Assembly: GCA_964631235.1 (NCBI GenBank)
Contig: CAZVZX010000025.1
Location: forward strand, 9,751 to 73,750
DNA length: 64,000 bases
Reading direction: 5' to 3'
Origin: JARKPK01 sp964631235
GTDB taxonomy: Bacteria > Planctomycetota > Planctomycetia > Pirellulales > Thermoguttaceae
The notes beneath the pieces were generated by a model. That model did not search any database, was not told where the DNA came from, and worked only from the letters and a program-made list of their open reading frames with translations. This document shows positions 34,671-42,422 of this stretch, piece by piece (position 1 is the first letter of the stretch; every line of letters starts with the position of its first letter). The translations under genes and the position numbers were made by a program.

Positions 34671-35792
34671 TCAGCGCGTCGAAAGCAGGCTGCGGCTGTA
34701 GTTGGCCCCGATCGAGACCTTGGGCACTTGGACGGGCACCGGCTGAATATCGAAGAACAATCCGACCAATTGCTTGGGCTTGATCGCCCCGCTTTGCCCG
34801 GGAACATCGACCGGCTCGCCGCGGAATGTTTCCATGATGCGATAGATTTGCGGATCGATTTCGGTCTTCCCGTCGGGGCGCGGCGTGCCCACCGATTCGA
34901 AGCTCCCCACGCAGACGATGCTGGCGTAACGGTCGTGCAGGCAATAGGCGTCGTAGTTGAGTTTGCGGAGCGCTTCGGTCAGTTTTTCGGCCTTTTCGCC
35001 GGCCTCGATCAATTTGCTCGATTGATCGCGTTTCTGGCTCTGCTGAATTTCCTTTTGGTCGAGGATCACCTCTCCGGTGAAGGTCGCCACTTTCACGGTG
35101 TACTTGCCCGGGCAGTTCAGCAGCGAGTATTTCACGTCGCTGTTGAGCCGCATGACGAATTCATCGATCCCCGGAGCATTGAAGAAATCGGAGGGAAGCA
35201 GCGGATTGGTGGTGACAAAGGCGTGGCCCATCGGCCCAAGCGTCTTCTTCTCGCTGCCCAACGCCGATTGCACTTGTCGCTGCACCAACCGCCAGCCGGC
35301 CAGTGTTTGGTTGGTCGGGCGGTCTTCGCGCAGTTCGAGGCATTGAGGGCGGGCCAACTTCAACTTGCTGAGCACCTTTTGAGCTTCGGGATCGTCCACC
35401 GCGGAGTAGTTGCCCACCATCACGGCATATTCCTCGATCTCGCTGCCCGGGCGATACTTGCCGCGGCGCGGTTCGCCGAAGCGGTTCACCCCGCGAACCG
35501 GCGCTTCCCCCAGTTCAAAGCGGACCTTGTGAACGTAGGCTTCGAGCTTGTAGCGGCTGCGCAACTCGAGGGCCAGTTGATGCGCTTGGTCGGCGGCCCC
35601 CTCGCCCGAAAAACTGCATGCGAGGATCATCCACGGCCCGTTGTTCTCGCTCAAGCGATAGGGCTTCTCCGGATCGGCTTCAACCGAGGGGGTGAACAGC
35701 GTGCTCCAAGGCGGCGCCGCGGCGGCCACTGTCGCCCACCATGCCCACGTTGCCCAACAGAACCCGCGAAACACCAGCCCGCGATTTTGCAT
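34671..35792 (-). CDS. Exported SPOR-like hypothetical protein
   Basis: A 373-residue protein with a Trp-rich signal peptide (FCWATWAWWATVAAAAPPW). Two stretches resemble SPOR-type 'GP.ILA..F.GE.A..QA..LA.ELR' segments: GPWMILACSFSGEGAADQAH followed by YVHKVRF, and LIEAGEKAEKLTEALRKLNY followed by CVGSFESVG. SPOR domains bind glycan strands lacking stem peptides, so a cell-envelope role is possible. Planctomycetes appear to keep such a protein, but I cannot name a family. The ATG is preceded by AAGGAG; a TTG seven codons upstream is less likely. Confidence 0.75.
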   Translation of the reverse strand: MQNRGLVFRGFCWATWAWWATVAAAAPPWSTLFTPSVEADPEKPYRLSENNGPWMILACSFSGEGAADQAHQLALELRSRYKLEAYVHKVRFELGEAPVRGVNRFGEPRRGKYRPGSEIEEYAVMVGNYSAVDDPEAQKVLSKLKLARPQCLELREDRPTNQTLAGWRLVQRQVQSALGSEKKTLGPMGHAFVTTNPLLPSDFFNAPGIDEFVMRLNSDVKYSLLNCPGKYTVKVATFTGEVILDQKEIQQSQKRDQSSKLIEAGEKAEKLTEALRKLNYDAYCLHDRYASIVCVGSFESVGTPRPDGKTEIDPQIYRIMETFRGEPVDVPGQSGAIKPKQLVGLFFDIQPVPVQVPKVSIGANYSRSLLSTR

Positions 35793-36134
35793 AGCCCAGG
35801 CACTCCTTGCCAAGGTCGGATCGAATCATTCCATCCCGGTTCGCCGCGACGACCACTTCGCCGACACATCGGGCTGCGATGCTCGGCATCGAGATCGGCC
35901 CAGGATAGTAACAAAGCCCCCGCCCCGATTCCAGATCGGCTTTAGATCAACGCCACCGATTCGCCGGGCAAGACAACACCGCTGTCCCAATGCGAATGTT
36001 AACTTGGGGCCGTTGCGCAATCGAGGCGGATACGCCCATCAAAGAAGCCACACGGCTTGGGCCGGCATGTTCCGGCGTAGGCTGCCTTCCGGTTTCCGCG
36101 GTTTGGTGGAAGACCGTCTGCGGTTTTTGGGGAA
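35793..36134. other. Intergenic, no gene seen
   Basis: 342 bases upstream of the SPOR-like gene and downstream of the CPBP protease gene, both minus strand. A -10-like TACTAT sits on the minus strand at about 35905 without a convincing -35. No hairpin terminator or gene was seen. Confidence 0.4.
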
Positions 36135-36863
36135 TCAGGCAGCCACCAGAATGTTGTAGGCGGCATGAGTTCCGGCGACGATCCCGAATCCGCGATAGAG
36201 AAAGACGCCGGAGAAAAAGGCACCGGCCATCACGCGGAAGCTGAAACTGCTCCATGCAAACGGTTCGCCGACCACGCCGGCCATGCTCACATGATGCGCG
36301 GCCGCAAACAATGTGCTGGTCAGGGCGATGGCCAGAGCCGCGCGCACGGCGGGTCGGGCGGCAAGGCCTTTCAGCGCCCACATCATCCCCGAAAGCAGAA
36401 TGACCCGAAACAGCAGTTCCTCATAGATGCCCGCGCCAAGGAATCCGACACAGAGGGCGGCGCGGCGGCCCAGGCTGTTTTCAACCGGCGCAAGGGCCCA
36501 GTTCCAAACCATCGATTGAGTCTTGAACACGAACCACAGGAGCAGGGCCAGCAGGCAGCATTCGGCCGCCATTGCGGCGATCACGCCGCCGCGCACTGTC
36601 CATCGTCGGCGGCTGACATGATGCCAGCCCAAGAGGATGCCCACCGTCAGCATCGGCAAGAGGAAGTGTTGACTGAACCCCAGCAGATCGAGCCACTTCC
36701 GCATCCAGGCGTCGGCACCGTTCTGGACGCGGAGAACCAGCACTCCGACTTCGTAGCATAAGAGAAGCGGTGCGATGAACGCCAACGAAACCAACGGCCG
36801 TCGCGATTCGTCGAAGTAGCCCTCGACGGCATCCTGCGGCAAGACGGCAACGGCTTCACTCAT
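36135..36863 (-). CDS. CPBP family intramembrane metalloprotease
   Basis: A 242-residue polytopic membrane protein with the CPBP (CAAX protease and bacteriocin-processing, Rce1-like) motifs: motif 1 GIYEELLFRVILL (EE...R), motif 2 LFAAAHHVSM (His) and motif 3 VAGTHAAYNILVAA (His...N). These Glu/His residues form the glutamyl/metal active site in this family. About six to eight hydrophobic helices are seen. Substrate is unknown. It is divergent from the glycosylase gene at 37223. Confidence 0.92.
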   Translation of the reverse strand: MSEAVAVLPQDAVEGYFDESRRPLVSLAFIAPLLLCYEVGVLVLRVQNGADAWMRKWLDLLGFSQHFLLPMLTVGILLGWHHVSRRRWTVRGGVIAAMAAECCLLALLLWFVFKTQSMVWNWALAPVENSLGRRAALCVGFLGAGIYEELLFRVILLSGMMWALKGLAARPAVRAALAIALTSTLFAAAHHVSMAGVVGEPFAWSSFSFRVMAGAFFSGVFLYRGFGIVAGTHAAYNILVAA

Positions 36864-36878
36864 GGCTCGGCAGCGGCA

Positions 36879-36980
36879 AGAGAAAACCGCGAAAAACGGA
36901 AAGCGGTTCCACGGGGACGGCGCGCAATCGCCCGTCTTGCTGCGCCGCCGACCGCATCTGCAATTGCGCGGAACGATTCA
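36879..36980 (-). repeat. Dispersed ~105-bp intergenic repeat, copy E
   Basis: Minus-strand copy of the family. Read on the minus strand it starts AATCGTTCCGCGCAATTGC and ends GGAACCGCTTTCCGTTTTTC then GCGGTTTTC, so AACCGC/GCGGTT can pair with a T-rich tail. It lies 16 bp upstream of the CPBP start codon in the same direction, in the divergent region shared with the glycosylase gene. Confidence 0.75.
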
Positions 36981-37222
36981 GGGCCGACGGGCAAGGCACG
37001 GCGGCCGTGCTCGCCTGACGGCCAAGCGGGTTGCTCGCACCGCCGACTGCTGACTATTTCGTCTGTGCCCAACCGGTTGCTTGAACTGGCCGAAAAAGCG
37101 GCTATCCTTGCCGGAATACTCGATTATGCGCCTCGGGCGGGCGATAGGGCCGCTGCGGCACAAACCTATTATTTGCAAGATGTTGCAGCAACGATCCCTC
37201 TTGCGGCAGGAGGTTGAAAAGC
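36981..37222. other. Remainder of the 359-bp divergent gap (36864-37222)
   Basis: The gap between the CPBP protease (minus) and glycosylase (plus) genes holds repeat copy E, then this 242-bp remainder with the candidate plus-strand promoter at 37081. No gene is seen. Confidence 0.5.
37081..37108 (+). promoter_or_regulatory. Candidate promoter of the glycosylase-ntrC pair
   Basis: TTGAAC (37081-37086), a 16-nt spacer and TATCCT (37103-37108), about 115 nt upstream of the GTG start of the glycosylase gene. Confidence 0.35.
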
Positions 37223-37891
37223 GTGGCGAACACGTTGTCGGAAGCCTATCGGCTGCTGTTCGAGGCCTACGGACCGCAACATTGGTGGCCGGGCGAAACC
37301 CCATTCGAGGTGGTCGTCGGCGCCCTGCTGACCCAAAACACCAGTTGGCGGAACGTCGAACGGGCGATTGCCAACTTGCGCGAAGCCGACTTGCTGGAAC
37401 CGCAGCGACTTTACGACCTGCCGGCCGCCGAACTCGAAGAGTTGCTGCGGCCGGCCGGCTACTTTCGCCTGAAGGCGCAACGGCTGAAGCGGCTGCTGGC
37501 CTTGATCGTCGAACGCTACGGCGGCTCGCTCGAAGCGATGTTCGCCCAGCCGGTCGATCGGTTGCGGGAGCAGTTGTTGTCGATCAACGGCATCGGGCCG
37601 GAAACAGCCGACTCGATCTTGCTGTATGCCGGCGGCAAGCCGGTGTTTGTCGTCGATGCCTACACGAAGCGCGTGGCGTTTCGCCACGGCTGGGTCGAGG
37701 CCGAAGCCGACTATCACGCCCTGCAATCATTGTTTGTCGATTCCCTGCCCGACGATCCGGCATTGTACAATGAGTACCATGCCCTGCTGGTGCGGGTGGG
37801 CAAAGAGTGTTGCCGCAAGCAGCGGCCGATGTGCGCGGCATGCCCGCTGCGGGAAATGCTTCCGCCGGGCGGCCCGCGCGAGCCGGAGTGA
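37223..37891 (+). CDS. HhH-GPD DNA glycosylase, endonuclease III-like (probably monofunctional)
   Basis: A 222-residue base-excision repair protein. The helix-hairpin-helix is LLSINGIGPETADSILLYAGG, with catalytic Asp145 in FVVDAYTKR. The Lys used by bifunctional Nth (GVGRKTA) is Glu127 here, which fits monofunctional glycosylases such as MagIII rather than an AP lyase. The C-terminal FeS loop is incomplete: C197-x6-C204-x2-C207 is present with an extra C196, but the fourth Cys expected near 213 is Leu. GTG 37223 follows AGGAGG by nine bases; a TTG at 37214 lies too close to that site. The NtrC-type gene starts five bp after the stop, so the two are co-transcribed. Confidence 0.88.
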   Translation: MANTLSEAYRLLFEAYGPQHWWPGETPFEVVVGALLTQNTSWRNVERAIANLREADLLEPQRLYDLPAAELEELLRPAGYFRLKAQRLKRLLALIVERYGGSLEAMFAQPVDRLREQLLSINGIGPETADSILLYAGGKPVFVVDAYTKRVAFRHGWVEAEADYHALQSLFVDSLPDDPALYNEYHALLVRVGKECCRKQRPMCAACPLREMLPPGGPREPE

Positions 37892-37896
37892 TTTTG

Positions 37897-39225
37897 ATGC
37901 GGATCTTGGTGGTTGAAGACGAGAAGATCAAGCGAATCACGCTGGCCGACGATTTGGCCGGGCAGGGGCACGAGGTCGTGTCGGCCGCCGACGGAGCAGA
38001 GGCCCTCGAGCGACTGGCTGAGGGACCGTTCGACGTGGTGGTGACCGACCTGAAGATGCCCCGCATCGACGGCCTGGAACTGCTCAAACGGATCAAGCAA
38101 GGCCCGCTGGCCGACGTGGAAGTCATCATGATGACTGCCTACGGCAGCATCCCCGTGGCAGTCGAGGCGGTGAAGCAGGGGGCGTTCGATTTTCTGACCA
38201 AGCCGTTTCGCAACGAAGACCTGTTCCCGCTGCTGACCCGCATCGAGCGCAAACGAAACTCCGCGGCCCCGGGCAACCGCCCCGCAGCGGCCGTCGGCGC
38301 CGATGCCCGCGTGATCGGCCAGTCGCAGGCGATCACTCGGGTTCGCCGAATGGTCGAAATCTGTGCGAAGACCGACGCCAACGTGCTCCTCTTCGGCGAA
38401 ACCGGGGTGGGCAAAGACCTGCTGGCTCAAACCATCCACCGCGCCAGCCATCGGGCGGCGTTCCCGTTCGTCAAAGTAGGCTGCACGCTCTTCCCGCCGC
38501 AACTGATCGAAAGCGAACTGTACGGCCACGAAAAAGGCTCGTTCACCGGCGCCGAACAACAACGCAAGGGTCGCTTCGATCTGGCCGAGGGCGGCACCCT
38601 CTATCTAGACGACGTGGACGACATCCCCCTCGAACAGCAATCCAAACTGCTCCGCGCCATCGAAGAAAAGGTGTTCGAGCGGGTTGGCGGCACCACGCTC
38701 ATCAAGGCCGATGTGCGGATCATCGCCTCGACCAAGAAGAACCTGCTGGAGAAGATCAGTCGGGGAGAGTTCCGCGAAGACCTTTATTACCGGCTCGATG
38801 TCCTGCGCATCAACATCCCTCCGCTCCGCGAACGTCGCGAAGACGTGCCGGCACTAACCGAGCATCTCTTGCAGCGAATCGCCCGCGGCCAGCCCTTCAG
38901 CATCGAGCCGGCCGCCTTAGACCTGCTTCAGCGGCATGATTGGCCGGGCAATGTCCGCGAACTGCTGCACACGCTGGAACGGGCGTTTCTCGTCGGAGGG
39001 GGACAGATCACGGCCGAACTGCTCACCGCCGAGATGGAAACGAACACCGCCGGCGCAGCCCGGGCCCTCAGCGGCGACTTCCAAAGCATGATCGAACAAA
39101 CGGAGCGCGAGTTGTTGCTCACGGCCCTGAACGCATCAGGAGGGAACAAGTCGGCCGCTGCCGCTGCCCTCGGGATGAAACCCTCGACCTTTCGCGACAA
39201 GCTGGCCAAGTACGGACTGGGATAA
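37897..39225 (+). CDS. NtrC-type sigma54-dependent response regulator
   Basis: A 442-residue regulator with three domains. Residues 1-120 are a receiver with the acidic pocket LVVEDE and phospho-acceptor Asp in VVTDLKMPRIDG. About 140-370 is the AAA+ domain: GETGVGKD Walker A, the sigma54-contacting loop GSFTGA (usual form GAFTGA), Walker B GTLYLDDVDD and the R-finger region FREDLYYRLDV. Residues about 390-442 are a Fis-type HTH (LLLTALNASGGNKSAAAAAL). It should activate sigma54 promoters after phosphorylation. It lies five bp after the glycosylase gene. Candidate partner: the soluble kinase at 40381, but this is unproven. Confidence 0.94.
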   Translation: MRILVVEDEKIKRITLADDLAGQGHEVVSAADGAEALERLAEGPFDVVVTDLKMPRIDGLELLKRIKQGPLADVEVIMMTAYGSIPVAVEAVKQGAFDFLTKPFRNEDLFPLLTRIERKRNSAAPGNRPAAAVGADARVIGQSQAITRVRRMVEICAKTDANVLLFGETGVGKDLLAQTIHRASHRAAFPFVKVGCTLFPPQLIESELYGHEKGSFTGAEQQRKGRFDLAEGGTLYLDDVDDIPLEQQSKLLRAIEEKVFERVGGTTLIKADVRIIASTKKNLLEKISRGEFREDLYYRLDVLRINIPPLRERREDVPALTEHLLQRIARGQPFSIEPAALDLLQRHDWPGNVRELLHTLERAFLVGGGQITAELLTAEMETNTAGAARALSGDFQSMIEQTERELLLTALNASGGNKSAAAAALGMKPSTFRDKLAKYGLG

Positions 39226-39280
39226 TTGCCCTGATCGTACAGCAGTCGCGCGAGACCGGGGCGTGGGCCGCACTGAACAT

Positions 39281-39319
39281 CGTGTTGTTAGATCGTGTTG
39301 TCAGATCGTAATGTCAGAC
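39281..39319. repeat. Three tandem 13-bp repeats upstream of the GH16 gene
   Basis: CGTGTTGTTAGAT, CGTGTTGTCAGAT and CGTAATGTCAGAC lie end to end at 39281-39319, about 155 bp upstream of the GH16 start. Tandem operator copies or replication slippage are both possible. Confidence 0.6.
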
Positions 39320-39471
39320 GGTCGGGCCGTCCCATTTGCCCCCCGTTGGATGATCAAGGTGTCAGCCGCGGTGATCCCAAAAGGAAGAGAAGTGCGAGAA
39401 GCAAGAAACAACTCCCGGACGGGCCGTTCGGGAAATCATTGCAATCGGAGCTGCAATCGGAGCATCATGCC

Positions 39472-40314
39472 ATGATCGACTCGACCAACGGCCGCCGGCC
39501 GCGCATCGCCCGCCGCATTCTTCCCTGTGTTGTCATTGCTTCAATGGTTGTTGCCGCATCGCTGCGGGCCGATCCGCCCGAGGGCAAGTGGACCCTCGTT
39601 TTCCAAGACGAGTTCAACGCCTCGGGCGACGAGCTGGACAAGCATTGGCATTTTCAGAACGGGCCGAGCGGGCACATCCTGTGCAGCCGGTGGCGCGAGA
39701 ACGTCGTGGTTGAGAACGGGCGGTTACGCATTCTCAATCGCAAGGAAAACCGCGGAGGCCAGGAGTGGACCTCCGGCTCGATGTGGACCAAGCGGCAGTT
39801 CAAGTACGGCTATTTCGAAGCCCGATACCGGTTCGCCCCAACAACGGGACTGAATAACTCGTTTTGGATCATGACCGTTGCCCCGGGCAATCAGAAAACG
39901 TTAGGCACCAGTCCGGCCGCAGGGCAGACGCCGGCGGCAAGCAAGCCGGCCGAGCAGCCGGGCCGGTTCGAGATCGACATTTGCGAAGGCCATTGGCCCG
40001 ACAAAATCAACATGAACATCCACAATTGGTCGGGCAAGCATTGGGCCAAAGCAAAGCTCTATCGCGCCGAAGGCAAAGACCTGAGCCGAGATTTTCACGT
40101 TTACGGACTTCTATGGAGCGCCGATGAGCTGGTGTGGTTCTTCGAAGGCCGCGAAATCCGCCGCGAGCCGAACACCATCTGCCACGGCGAAGCGCCGGTT
40201 TGGTTCAGCTCGGCCGTGATGAAATGGGCGGGCGAGGTTACCGACAAGATCGACGGGACAGCGATGGAAGTCGATTACGTTCGGGTGTACCAACGCGACG
40301 AGCCGAAGAAGTGA
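39472..40314 (+). CDS. Exported glycoside hydrolase family 16 enzyme
   Basis: A 280-residue beta-glucanase-like protein with an N-terminal signal peptide (CVVIASMVVAASLRADPP). GH16 features: FQDEFNASGDELDKHWHF, RLRILNRKEN, FKYGYFEARYRFAP, the catalytic ExDxxE signature in FEIDICEGHWP (Glu nucleophile, Asp, Glu acid/base), and YGLLWSADELVWFFEGREIR. Such enzymes cleave beta-1,3/1,4-glucans, agarose, carrageenan or laminarin; substrate is not determined here. ATG 39472 has CGGAG upstream. An insert between the central strands (QTPAASKPAEQPG) is low complexity. It converges on the histidine kinase gene, 66 bp apart. Confidence 0.92.
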   Translation: MIDSTNGRRPRIARRILPCVVIASMVVAASLRADPPEGKWTLVFQDEFNASGDELDKHWHFQNGPSGHILCSRWRENVVVENGRLRILNRKENRGGQEWTSGSMWTKRQFKYGYFEARYRFAPTTGLNNSFWIMTVAPGNQKTLGTSPAAGQTPAASKPAEQPGRFEIDICEGHWPDKINMNIHNWSGKHWAKAKLYRAEGKDLSRDFHVYGLLWSADELVWFFEGREIRREPNTICHGEAPVWFSSAVMKWAGEVTDKIDGTAMEVDYVRVYQRDEPKK

Positions 40315-40380
40315 ACGGCGGAGAAGGCGTTTCCGCAAGAGAACCCGCAAAACAACGCGACGGTTCGACGCGTACCCCTA

Positions 40381-41274
40381 TTACTCGATGGGGCACGGTT
40401 GATAGGGAATCGTCGCGCGGAATTGTGCCCCGCCCAGTGCCGAGCGGCCCACGTCGATTCGGCCCCCATGCAGCCCAATCAATCGCCAAGCTTTGCACAA
40501 CCCCATGCCCAACCCGCGACCGGCCTGCCGCCCCGAATAAAACGGATTGAAGACGTGCGATCGCGCCTCGGCGGGGATGCCCGGCCCGTCGTCGTCGATT
40601 TGAACGACCAAGCGATCAGCTTCGGGCATCGCCGATAGCTCGACGCGCCCGCCGGCCTCGACCGCTTCAATCGCGTTTCGCAGCAGGGCGCGGAAGGCGA
40701 CGGTCATTTGATCGGGGTCGGCCTGGGCTGCCACGGGCCGGCTGGGAAGCCGGCCGACCAGAAGCACCGACCGCCTGCCGGCAGCCGATCTACGGTCGCC
40801 AGCCGCGCGATCTCCTTCAGTCGCCTGCCGGTCGGCGGCCGGTTCGGACGGCACGGTCGCTCCGTCTTCCGACGCTGGGCGATCTTCGCCCGGCGGTCGC
40901 GGGTCGGAAGCGAGTTCCAGCACCACCCCCCGCTCAGGCAGTTCCGCGGCGGCCTCGCGCAATATCCGTTGCAGCAGCGATCCCCATTCGATCTGCTCGA
41001 ACTGGGGCGCCGGCGGCCGGGCGAAGAGCATCGCATCGGCGATCATTTCGTGAACGCGCCGTGCCTGTGCCCAAATCAGCGCCAACGATGCCCGACGGTC
41101 GGGATCCGTTTCGTCGCCCAGAAGCAACTGCGCCCGGCCGGCAATCACCGCCAAGGGGTTATTCATCTCGTGGCCCGCCCCGGCGGCAAAATCGGCCAAG
41201 GCATCGAGCTTCAGTTGTTCCAGCCGCTGCTCGAAACGGGCACCGTCGGGTTCGCCGGGCGCCGAATCTGTCAC
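40381..41274 (-). CDS. Soluble sensor histidine kinase
   Basis: A kinase of about 297 residues with no signal peptide, membrane helix or sensor domain that I can see. The HisKA H-box is GAGHEMNNPLAVIAGRAQ (His35), typical of the NtrB-like HisKA class. The ATPase part has ALLRNAIEAVEAGG (N box), IDDDGPGIP (G1), VFNPFYSGRQAG (F box) and GRGLGMGLCKAW (G2). A variable Arg/Ser-rich insert sits between the dimerisation and ATPase regions. Start choice: AAGGAG is eight bases from GTG 41274 but only two from GTG 41280. It lies 262 bp downstream of the response regulator gene at 41537 and could partner it or the NtrC protein. Confidence 0.88.
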   Translation of the reverse strand: MTDSAPGEPDGARFEQRLEQLKLDALADFAAGAGHEMNNPLAVIAGRAQLLLGDETDPDRRASLALIWAQARRVHEMIADAMLFARPPAPQFEQIEWGSLLQRILREAAAELPERGVVLELASDPRPPGEDRPASEDGATVPSEPAADRQATEGDRAAGDRRSAAGRRSVLLVGRLPSRPVAAQADPDQMTVAFRALLRNAIEAVEAGGRVELSAMPEADRLVVQIDDDGPGIPAEARSHVFNPFYSGRQAGRGLGMGLCKAWRLIGLHGGRIDVGRSALGGAQFRATIPYQPCPIE

Positions 41275-41536
41275 CAGCACGACTCCTTGCCCAACGGAAG
41301 AGGCCGGCGCGATGAGCGCTGGGCCGAACCTCGTTTCCCATTTCGGCTTGCTTCAGGGTAAACAAACGACTCGGTGATCGGCCTTCGATCCCCGGCGAGC
41401 ACCGGCCGAGCGCGTTTCCGTCTTCCCCGCGCATTCGCCTGGAAAACGAAGCAACGCCCCAGCTCGCCGCGATCATCGATTGGACGGGAACGCGAGGCCG
41501 ATGCCAAGTCGAATGGTCCGGTCGCGTCGGCCGCGA

Positions 41537-42121
41537 TTAGAACCGCGAAGCGGGCACTTCCATGTCGAGATGGGCGCACATCCGCTCGACCAACCGCTCG
41601 ACCTCGAACGGCTTGTGCATGAAGTCGTTGGCCCCGGCGTCGCGCAACTCCTTCACCTTGTCTTCTTCCACCATGCCCGAGATGCAGATGATCCGGACAT
41701 CGTCAAGCGCCTTGTCGCTGCGAACCCGCTGGCAGACTTCCTTGCCGTTGATGTCGGGCAGCATCACGTCGAGCACGATCAGGTCGGGATGATAGTCTTT
41801 GACCATCATGCCGGCGTCGAACCCGTTGTTGACCGATTTGACCTCGAATCGCCCGTCGCGTTCGAGGACATCGGTGATCAGTTCGACCAACTCTTGATCG
41901 TCATCGACAATCAACACCTTTCGCTTGCCGCTTTCCAGGGCATCGGTGGGGATGCCGTTGTCTCGCATGAACAGGTAGAGCTGATCGCGGGGAATGCGGC
42001 GGAACCGGCTTCCCGGAACCCGAAACCCTTTGAGCTGTCCCGAATCGAAACAACGAATAATGGTCTGTTGGCTCACCTTGCAGATTTTGGCCGCCTCGCC
42101 GGTTGTGAACACAGTTTTCAT
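41537..42121 (-). CDS. Response regulator with N-terminal excisionase-type HTH
   Basis: A 194-residue protein in reversed order compared with normal response regulators. Residues 3-55 are a MerR/excisionase-like helix-turn-helix (TTGEAAKICKVSQQTIIRCF, wing SGQLKGFRVPGSRFR). Residues 66-190 are a receiver with acidic cluster Asp73-75, phospho-acceptor Asp118 (VLDVMLPD), ISG and the conserved HKPF lysine. It probably binds DNA and switches on phosphorylation. Similar HTH-receiver proteins occur in planctomycetes and delta-proteobacteria. The start is ATG 42121; an upstream codon would add 12 Cys/Ser-rich residues. A good sigma70-like promoter lies at 42356-42383. Confidence 0.87.
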   Translation of the reverse strand: MKTVFTTGEAAKICKVSQQTIIRCFDSGQLKGFRVPGSRFRRIPRDQLYLFMRDNGIPTDALESGKRKVLIVDDDQELVELITDVLERDGRFEVKSVNNGFDAGMMVKDYHPDLIVLDVMLPDINGKEVCQRVRSDKALDDVRIICISGMVEEDKVKELRDAGANDFMHKPFEVERLVERMCAHLDMEVPASRF

Positions 42122-42422
42122 CTTGCTGCACCATCCCTTCGACCGGTCGCACTCCACTCGGCACGACCGGCGTCAGCGAAACCCAAACCCCCAGTGTCGG
42201 CCCTTGGGCGTTCGAGCTTCTAGTCCTCCGTGGTAAACTGGCCTAAAACCGCCCTAAATTCGCGAGGGACGCAAACCCCTCATTTCCCTAAGCTAGATAC
42301 AACCAGCAGGCTCCTCCGGCTCTTCCGACTTTACCGAAGTTGCCATGTGTCGCCAATTATAGCTATCTTCCGAAGCCAGTCAAGACGAGTTTTTTTGGCG
42401 CAACCACAGATTTCACAAATAC
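42122..42422. other. Leader/intergenic region of the HTH response regulator
   Basis: 301 bases between mnmG (minus, stop at 42423) and the HTH-receiver gene (minus). It holds the promoter listed separately, giving a 5' leader of about 225 nt for the regulator gene. No gene or clear riboswitch was seen. Confidence 0.5.
42356..42383 (-). promoter_or_regulatory. Strong sigma70-like promoter
   Basis: On the minus strand TTGACT (42383-42378), a 16-nt spacer and TATAAT (42361-42356). It is the best -35/-10 match seen in the window and lies about 235 nt upstream of the HTH-response regulator start. Confidence 0.6.
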
